Source of the DNA: Imbricaverruca yamaguchii
Taxonomy: Eukaryota > Arthropoda > Thecostraca > Neoverrucidae
Direction: 5' to 3'
Length of the DNA stretch: 64,000 nucleotides
Assembly (NCBI GenBank): GCA_034440575.1
Contig: JAOTOL010000414.1
Coordinates: 1 to 64,000, forward strand
Shown: in pieces, positions 57,601-64,000 of the stretch
Position numbering within the stretch: the stretch's first letter is position 1
How the letters are laid out: the number at the start of each line of letters is the position of its first letter
The notes under the pieces: generated by a model
The model's input: only the letters and a program-made list of their open reading frames with translations
The model's database searches: none
Told to the model about the DNA's origin: nothing
Program-made: the position numbers and the translations under genes

Positions 57601-60600
57601 AGTCCCATGCTTTCTGCCATTTAAGTTCGATGAATGCGTTCATCACCTGGTTGAGATTTGTGGCTCGAAGGGTAGTGTATGTGTAAAACGCTTTTTACCG
57701 GCTGCCTCCCTTTGCCGCTGCATCAGCCATGTTATTTCCAGTGATTCCAACATGGCTAGGGGCCCAGCATAGTGTGACCCTTCTCCCAGACTGGCTGAGG
57801 GTATTAAGGCGAATTGCGATGTCCTGTAAAAGGGGATTGTGCGGATAAAACGATTTCATAGCCCAAGAGACTGCTTTTAATGAATCCGGAGACAATAACG
57901 TGAGTACTTGCATGCCCCACTTCAATGAAGCATAACGGCTTTTTCAATGGCCATCAATTGCGCGGTATACACGGATGCGTGTGCAGGCAGAGTAAAATGT
58001 ACTAGTGTTGGGACCATTCACGAAAGCACACTCCGACACCATTTGCTGTCCTAGAACCGTCGGTATAAGTAAAAGCACACTCACAATAAGTTTCCAGGTG
58101 CTTTAAGGCTTTCATGCGAAAGAGTTCTGATATCACCTTCGCTTTGCGAGTGTCTGCCAAGTAAATGTCTATCAAGGGAAGAGTCAGTTCCCCAAGGGGG
58201 AGTTGGCATTAACTCCACCCGCATGATGCTGCGCAGGCAGATGCTGTTCTCCTGTAGCAACTTCTGTACGCGGAGACAAAATGGGTTCGAACCAGTGCCT
58301 CGTCGATGCTGGAATATCTCCTGTATGCAGAGGAAAACACGGACTCATAAGCCGGGTGCGTGGGAAATTGTTTCAACTTGCAAGCGTAGCGCAGTCCGAC
58401 TTGGAAGAAGAGGGACTCTTCTCTCCAAGCGGGAGGAAACTCGCCTCCATTCTAAACAGCATTAAAAGTCCTGAGGAGCATTTCAAGCGCGTTTTTGGGA
58501 TAGATCACGAAGCATCTCATCGTGAACATTGTCTGGTCCTTCAGACACACAGCGTAGGAATCAGTTGCTGAAATCAACCCAGTCATTGTAAAGGTTTCGT
58601 TATACGAGTGCTGGTCCAGGGTTTCAAAATCAACAGGTGTAACTTCGCAGTAGGCTTGATGCCGCCTAAAACTGGAGCCACTGTTGCGATTCAAGCTGCG
58701 TTCTGCAAGGGCGCCAGCGATTGCATTTGCGACGTGGAAGGGTTCGATATTGACGCGGCCATCAACGTGTAGAGTCGGCAGTGGAGGAGACCGATATTTC
58801 CAGAGATACGCTTGATTTGCGACCACACTTGCGACGATGGGACAGAGCGATTCAGATTGCTGACGTGCGCCTTCCATGACGCCTTTTTGCCTCCCGGATC
58901 GTGCGACGTGCGGCCGCCCTCGCTTTCCGAAAAGCTAATAAGTTTTCATTGGTGCTATTTCGGATAAATTGCTTCAGGGCTCGGTGCCGCTTCCTATTCG
59001 CTGTTCTGCACTCCTCGGTCCACTACGGAACGGGTGCACGTCGAGGAGAGCCAGTAGTACGAGGTATGCACTCCACAGCGCACTGCAAAAGTAAGGAGGT
59101 AAAAGTTTGCACCGACATTGCACAATGAGTGTCGTATTCGCTAAAACATGCCTGCAGCCGATCTGTAAAAACCGACCACTTATTTTTTTCGGAAATTCCA
59201 TCGCTGTGGCCTAAACCCCAGAACTGCTCCTTCTAGGAATTCCTGCCAAACGGGAAGTGATCGCTACCGTGAACATCTTGGTCAGCGAACCAGTCGAAGT
59301 ATTTTGCTATCTGCGGGCTCACGATACTTCTAGTGCAGAAGTATTTCCAGACGGAAGTGATAAATAGGTTTGTGTGCCAGTGTTCAATATGCATAGGGAC
59401 TCCTCCAACATGAAAGTTTCCAGGCTTCGTCCACGTACATTGGTATCTGTACATCCCCATACCGTGCGGTGGGCGTCAAAATCACCCAGAAGCAAAATTG
59501 GTGGAGGGAGTTCGGCTAGCAGTCGTTGCAGTGCTGCAAGAGGGCAACGCGGATCCAGGGGGAGATATATGGAGCATATACTGATCGAGATATGACCGAA
59601 TACGACCTTTGCGGCTACCGCCTGGAGAGAGACGTACTCAGAGCGAGAGGTTGGACCCGGGAGTACTGTCGTGCGCCGCCAACACAACACCTCCATGTGC
59701 AACAGTATCACTGTTGCAGTCCTTTGCGAAAACCTGGTAGTTACTTAAGAATAGCGGATTGTCGAGTGACAGCTTCTGTCTCTTGTAGACAAGCGACTAC
59801 CGGGTTCCTGTGATGCAGTACATTTTTTAGCTCCTGGAGACTGGTCCTGATGCCTCTACAGTTCCATTGTCAAAGACATGTTGACTTGTGATTAGCCTAG
59901 TACGAACTAGTACACTAGACTAGGCTCGTACGGTCCAAAAGTTGGTATACGACTGCTCGCAGAATCGAGGCGACCAATCGGCCCTGTCCCAAGTGAGTGG
60001 GTTCTCGAGCGAGTTAGTTAGTTAGTTATTTGAGTTTAAGGGCGCTTCGAGGTTCTCGAGCGAGAACGCGGTGACGCTTCTCCTTCCGGCGGGGAGCTGG
60101 CCCAAGGCAATACACGCTTTTGAGGAGCGTTCACGCGCGGAGGAGTGCGCATCTTGGGTGGGCTACTACTGTCAACAGCCAAAGATCCGGACGGGCCTTC
60201 CACCGGCCGTCGCGGCGCCTGGGAGTGCCTGATCTCGAAGAGCGAACTGGCTATCCACTCTTGGCGTCTTGCTGCCCGGACTCTCCATTTCCGCAAGTCT
60301 CATTCTCTTCGCCCCACGGGCGTCTCCCCGGACTCTTGCCTCTGTAGACTCGCGTCCGGAATCGGTGAGAGTCCTAACCAGTGTTTGCGGCTGGTAACGT
60401 TGGTGCAGAGGTTGTGTTTCTCGGCAGAGTTTAGGGACGGATGTGGGAGATCTTGAGCGAGAGGTGGTGGGAAGAGATGACATGGGGCACTGGAGACTGG
60501 GGGCGATGAGTTGGGCTTGGCTGGGGGGCTTTGCTGGTTTCTTAGTCATTTGTACCAGTGTCCACTCCAATTCTCGGGAGGAAAGACACCCTGCCCAAGG

Positions 60601-63600
60601 CTACCTGCACCACCTCTGATGCCACCGAGGTAGCATCATCCCTGGGCGGGGTGTCCGGGCATCTCAACTTATCTGGTGAACGAAAGTGACCACGGCCTGA
60701 CTTGTATCTGTCGCTGGTATGCATATGATGCCAAACGTGTTAAGTAGGGCTGTTAGCTGCGCAAGTAATTGGGTGGTGTCGCATGCTGCCTTGTTGTGGG
60801 GGGATCCTGGGAGGATCTCACTGCCGCTACATACGAGAGTTTTGGATGGGTTTCAATGGCAGCCTCATCCTTCGCCGACTTCGGGAAACGAAAGTTGTTT
60901 GGTGCTCTTGATGAAAAGTATTTATTTCTCTAACGTATGCTGGACGAGACGGTCGTAGACGGATGCGGCACCTGACCATTATCACAGTTAACACACCTCG
61001 GGTCCTTCGAGCTACAGTTGTCGCCAGTATGCTCTGGCGAACCGCATTTCCCAAAGGCTGAGCTGACCCTTACAATGTTGTGGTGGCCGTACCACTGGCA
61101 TCGGCAGCAAAGGATGATATTGAGACAAACATCCTCATTTTAACGCGTATGTAGTCAACGAATATGGTGGTTGGCAGGTCAGTGGAGATAAAAAGTTAAA
61201 AATGATACCAGTGTTGGAAAACTGGAGTTTGTTGGTGTCACAGTATACCAATACATTGGTTTTCAGCCCCCACTAAAACAAGGTCAGTTGTCAGTTAGTG
61301 CATACCTGTTTTTTTTTTGTACTCCAGCCTAAAAAAATATTGGGTTGTACTCCACTACCAAGAAAAAATATGAAAATCCTACACTGAATGATACTGTTAG
61401 TTGGAGTCAAAACGCTTCTCCACGACGTCCCTTGATCCTGTGTGCCTCTCTTACCACACCGTACTCAGACAGGCCATCCACTATTTCCTCTTCGGAGACA
61501 CCTGTCAGGTCATAACAGTTAATCACTCCCTTCGATTGGTTTTTGGTCCTGTGTAGCTGCACCGTGATGGGAATAGTAATTTCGTGTCGTCCATTCTGGT
61601 ATCTAATTGTATACTTAAACTCGGTGGTCCCTATAACGTTCCTTTTTGCCTCCCCTCCACGTTCCGAAACTCAATTTTTGGTCCTCCATCACGCAAAGGT
61701 TCGGTTGCATCGTACGATATCTCCAAGGAGGCTCTACAACCGCGTTTGCGTTGAAAAGGTGACAGTGAGGAGAGCGTCTTCCGAGGTTCCTTTGAGGTGA
61801 GAACCAGAACTCGAGGAGATCGTGGCCTCGATACCGTGGTATTAAGCCGGATATTTGGCTGGTTCTTGGGTTCCGACCACGCGTTGTTGATGTGGTACGG
61901 ACGGGAGGCTCAAGATGGTACGCTCTCGCGGGCGTCTTCAAGGTCGGTGTCCCGACTACCTCTAGGGCAATGGGCCCCTGATCAGGGACCCGGGGAGATT
62001 GTGTGTTAGAAGAATCCATGAAGTATGCTTAGTTTCTGCCCTGCAGATGTTCCACCACACTGGGGCCCAACTGGGGGACGCCTGTGTTCCTTAGGCGGGA
62101 GGACGCCAAACGTTCGCGGAGCTGAACCGGGCAGGGGACGCCATCACCCGGCCGGGAGAGAGAGACTGACCAATTCCGACCGGGATCCAGCGCCGCCCAC
62201 CCCCTTTGACCCCAGTCGGCCGGGCCGGCAGGCACTAGGCCGAGACCCAGGCCCCAGATCGAGGCGACCAGTCACTTGACCCGGGTGAGGGCCCACGGGC
62301 CCGTCCGCCCCTCCGGGATATCAGGACCAAAGAGGCGTAGCGTTGGTCCCCCGTCACAACTAGCACCGTGCGACGGGGACCCCAGCCTCCAGGACTCCGT
62401 CAACTCCGGGGACGGGCCGAGCGGGCGCGACTACCCCGATAAAATTGAGCTGGTGGGCAGGACCGGGGAAGTTGTCCTGCCTCCTCGTAGTAGGGATGGT
62501 TGGTGTTGCGGGGCCAGATGAGGGGCATGGATGTTGGGATGAGATGGCCATTGGGGTGGGAGCGTATGGACGGAAGGACGAGTGAGGCACTCGTAGTCTG
62601 GCCCCCTCGCCGGATCACTGATGGACTGGGATTCTGGGTCCTTAGGGCACTCAATCCTCCTACCGCGTAAAGGTGGTGCCTAGTCGAGGGGCTGGCGATC
62701 CGAGCCCATCTGCGGACCGTGCCTCGTCACCCGACTGATATCACTTGACCTCACCCGATGCATTCGCCAAGCGACCTGGTCTCCACTTGATGCGCACGAG
62801 CCGGTGGGCTCGAGCACCAGTCCCGTCGTCGTTGCCCTTCGGCCGCGATCAATCGGCGTGATACCAGCCACGCTGATATAATGACGGCAATCGACCAGAG
62901 CTCCGACAAAAACCAACGATGCGCCCGTCCCGGTACGCGGCCTAATATGCAGACTTTGCCCCACCTGAGCTGACGTCCTCAATGGGCCGTCAGACCTCAG
63001 CCAAGCGCCCACACCAGACGACCTGCTCTTGCCTGACAGTCGACCCCAGCCAGGTGCCCACACCAGACGACCTACCCTTGCCTGACAGTCAGACCCCAGC
63101 CAGGGTGCCCACACCAGACGACCTGCTCTTGCCTGACAGTCAGACCCCCAGCCAAGCGCCCACACCAGACGACCTGCTCTTGCCTGACAGTCAGACCCCA
63201 GCCAAGCGCCCACACCAGACGACCTGCTCTTGCCTGACAGTCAGACCCCAGCCAGGCGCCCACACCAGACGACCTGCTCTTGCCTGACAGTCAGACCCCC
63301 AGCCAAGCGCCCACACCAGACGACCTGCTCTTGCCTGACAGTCTGACCCCAGCCAGGTGCCCACACCAGACGACCTGCTCTTGCCTGACAGTCAGACCCC
63401 CAGCCAGGTGCCCACACCAGACGACCTGCCTCTTGCCTGACAGTCAGACCCCAGCCAGGTGCCCACACGAGACGACCTGCCTAACAGCCAGACCTCACCG
63501 GATGTACTTAAGGCCGCTGCCGTTGGCTACGGCCGGGTCGACAACGGCCCGACCTCACCTGACGTACTCGCCGCTCCTATTGGCCACGGCTGGGTCGGCA

Positions 63601-63770
63601 ACGGCGTATGCCAGGACGGCGCCTGCGCGCCCTGTTCAGGCTGCGCAGCACGAACATCTGTAGCGGCTTCACCACGATGCTGGCCAGCCAATTGGTGCTG
63701 ATGGTCATGTGGCGGTTCAGCTGGGTGGCGGTCAGGCCCGGGTGTACCGCGTTGCACGTGACGCCACTGC
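54676..63770 (-). CDS. Retinol-dehydrogenase-like SDR, last two exons (5' part off the window)
   Basis: NAD(P)-dependent oxidoreductase of the short-chain dehydrogenase family, resembling animal RDH11-14; substrate uncertain. Penultimate exon 63,770-63,559: after the acceptor GACCGCAG it reads SGVTCNAVHPGLTATQLNRH (the PG motif that follows the catalytic Tyr), then PLQMFVLRSLNR and, one frame over, AGAVLAYAVADPAVANRSGE, ending TACGTCAG|GTGAGG. The frame shift equals one extra G in GGG at 63,630-63,632. With one base fewer, the exon length and both splice phases fit. Last exon 54,916-54,676: after CCCCAG, SDCEGTTVGELALSRTLAAR and MWATSERWTGL, the usual C-terminal helix, then a low-complexity tail to TAG. 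The joined residues read GEYVSDC, the expected GKYFSDC-type junction. The 8.6-kb intron contains a complete LINE. The catalytic Tyr/Lys exon lies beyond 64,000. The indel may be an assembly error or inactivation. Confidence 0.8.
54917..57050. other. Left part of the dehydrogenase intron; no other gene
   Basis: Intron DNA without recognised genes except a short tandem repeat at 55,117-55,290. A run of G is at 56,279-56,291. Confidence 0.5.
55117..55290. repeat. ~45-bp repeat, four units
   Basis: CCACCAGACAGCTGGAATAC then TAATCAACTGACGTGGCGC repeats about four times; the outer units are diverged. Confidence 0.88.
57640..59880 (-). pseudogene. LINE ORF2: endonuclease, RT start and RNase H
   Basis: Starts near 59,870 (LQWNC..G). 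Endonuclease: SICSIYLPLDPRCPLAALQR, LLGDFDAHRTVWG, SLPSGNTSALE (59,600-59,320). The linker and RT start are at 58,877-58,452 (ALEMLLRTFNAV). RT palm is absent. RNase H: YTDGSRTANGVG (58,067-58,032, first catalytic Asp), a degraded EL..I-type helix near 57,950, LLSPDSLKAVSWAMKSF (57,900-57,850), and WAPSHVGITGNNMADAAAK (57,770-57,713, His and final Asp). Several stops and frame changes. Together with the 45-kb copy it shows the family order endonuclease-RT-RNase H, as in the I clade. Confidence 0.82.
60000..60064 (-). mobile_element. 37-bp LINE 3' tail insertion with perfect 14-bp target duplication
   Basis: GGTTCTCGAGCGAG occurs at 60,000-60,013 and 60,051-60,064. The 37 bp between (60,014-60,050), on the minus strand, are TCGAAGCGCCCTTAAACTC then AAATAACTAACTAACTAA, that is, the 3' end of this LINE family with its TAAC-type tail. 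It lies between ORF1 and ORF2 of the larger LINE, so it came later. Confidence 0.85.
60065..62019 (-). pseudogene. LINE ORF1, gag-like with zinc knuckles, split by a MITE
   Basis: ATG at 62,017-62,019 (MDSSNTQSPRVPDQ). A block SKGVINCYDLTGVSEEEIVD (about 61,540-61,470) corresponds to SRGVINCFDLRDVPEEEIVD of the 48-kb copy. The MITE interrupts after about 61,395, and the frame resumes with LFISTDLPTTIFVDYIRVKM (61,200-61,140). Cys-rich segments follow at about 61,110-60,965, including FGKCGSPEHTGDNC and DPRCVNC. The C-terminal third is Pro/Ser/Arg-rich. Frame changes make it non-functional even apart from the MITE. Confidence 0.78.
61201..61394. mobile_element. hAT-like MITE, 178 bp, 8-bp target duplication
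   Basis: Insert 61,209-61,386 starts CAGTGTTGGAAAACTGG and, on the other strand, CAGTGTAGGATTTTC: terminal inverted repeats with the CAGTG(T)TGG-like start typical of hAT. AATGATAC is duplicated exactly at 61,201-61,208 and 61,387-61,394. Removing the insert and one duplicate brings the interrupted LINE ORF1 homology together. It encodes no protein; a related half-copy is at 38,895. Confidence 0.85.
62990..63480. repeat. 50-bp minisatellite in the dehydrogenase intron, about 10 units
   Basis: Unit CAGTCAGACCCCAGCCAAGC, GCCCACACCAGACGACCTGC, TCTTGCCTGA with small indels. It lies just downstream (minus strand) of the penultimate exon and its duplicated donor. Confidence 0.95.
63481..63610 (-). 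repeat. Tandem duplication of exon end plus splice donor
   Basis: The end of the penultimate dehydrogenase exon, GCCGTTGCCGACCCAGCCGT to GTCAG|GTGAGGTC (63,605-63,551), is followed by a diverged copy, GCCGTTGTCGACCCGGCCGT to CATCCG|GTGAGGTC (about 63,549-63,491). Both copies keep a GTGAGG donor. Only the first gives the expected protein junction. Confidence 0.75.
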
Positions 63771-64000
63771 CTGCGGTCACGGCGGTCGGGTCAGGTCGGT
63801 CTGCAGAAAGCTGACGGTGTAAGGTTTATGCAGCGGACAGCCGGTGGTGTTAGCATGATCATGTAGCAGACGGCCGGTAGTGTCGCTTTTTATGTGGCAA
63901 GGAGACGGTGGTGTTACGTCTCAAACCACCCGCCACCGTGGTGGCTGGTGGCTCTTTTTTTTCATAACGCATCGATTGTTTTATATCAAATAGGGTCACG
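63771..64000. other. Upstream intron of the dehydrogenase
   Basis: Intron sequence (minus-strand gene) up to the window edge. A weak repeat with CGGACGGCCGGTGGTGTTA/TAGTGTC-like units is present. No exon seen. Confidence 0.5.

Larger units (their letters stand above)
57051..62703 (-). mobile_element. I-type LINE with both ends, inside the dehydrogenase intron
   Basis: The element occupies 57,065-62,689 on the minus strand, the same strand as the host gene. Flanks GCCTGACGATCCGA (57,051-57,064) and GGCTGGCGATCCGA (62,690-62,703) agree at 12 of 14 bases, an aged target duplication of the same length as in the 45-49-kb copy. The 5' UTR (62,025-62,689) matches 49,100-49,744 closely. It retains RNase H but has lost most of RT. 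Two later insertions lie within it: a hAT-like MITE (61,201-61,394) and a LINE tail (60,000-60,064). Confidence 0.83.

Overview
This is nuclear DNA of a protostome animal, most likely an arthropod and possibly a crustacean. The evidence is spliced genes with GT/AG introns, one ionotropic-receptor (IR) gene (a protostome chemoreceptor family), dense minisatellites, I-type LINEs, tRNA-derived SINEs and DNA transposons. I see no prokaryotic features. The crustacean guess is inference only.

Four host genes can be supported. (1) An alpha-1,2-fucosyltransferase-like gene (minus, 4,683-6,336) with a type II membrane anchor, a Ser/Thr/Pro-rich stem, one short intron and one frame break. (2) A complete four-exon gene for mitochondrial ribosomal protein S18a/mL66 (MRPS18A; plus, 40,989-43,568). 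All its splice phases fit, and the product is 178 residues. (3) A single-exon divergent ionotropic receptor (plus, 51,333-53,243; the frame is open from 51,108). (4) The last two exons of a retinol-dehydrogenase-like short-chain dehydrogenase (minus, 54,676-63,770). It runs off the right edge, and its last intron of about 8.6 kb holds a whole LINE.

The rest is repetitive. From left to right: a 41-bp minisatellite of about 58 units (1.8-4.2 kb); short satellites (7.4-9.0 kb); a decayed 4.7-kb DNA transposon (9,032-13,717) sitting inside a minisatellite array, with an 8-bp target duplication and a broken transposase-like gene; more minisatellites and a fold-back element (13.7-18.2 kb); a reverse-transcriptase fragment beside a CA microsatellite (20 kb); a mostly featureless stretch (21-32 kb) with one SINE; a degenerate LINE (32.3-34.9 kb); modular degenerate repeats (34.9-37.0 kb); a palindromic, hammerhead-ribozyme-like retroelement fragment (37.6 kb); an AT-rich block almost without CpG (38.4-41.3 kb) that runs into exon 1 of MRPS18A; a LINE with both ends (44.75-49.74 kb) and a 14-bp target duplication; and a second such LINE (57.07-62.69 kb) that has itself received a 178-bp hAT-like MITE and a 37-bp LINE tail.

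The most notable observations are: the structure of the 9.0-13.7 kb transposon, which ties a transposase-like protein family to terminal inverted repeats and an 8-bp duplication; two insertions of only 37 and 39 bp made of LINE 3' tail, each with a perfect 14-bp target duplication; a hairpin shared by the LINE 3' ends; the hammerhead-like palindrome; and the CpG-free kilobase next to a housekeeping gene.
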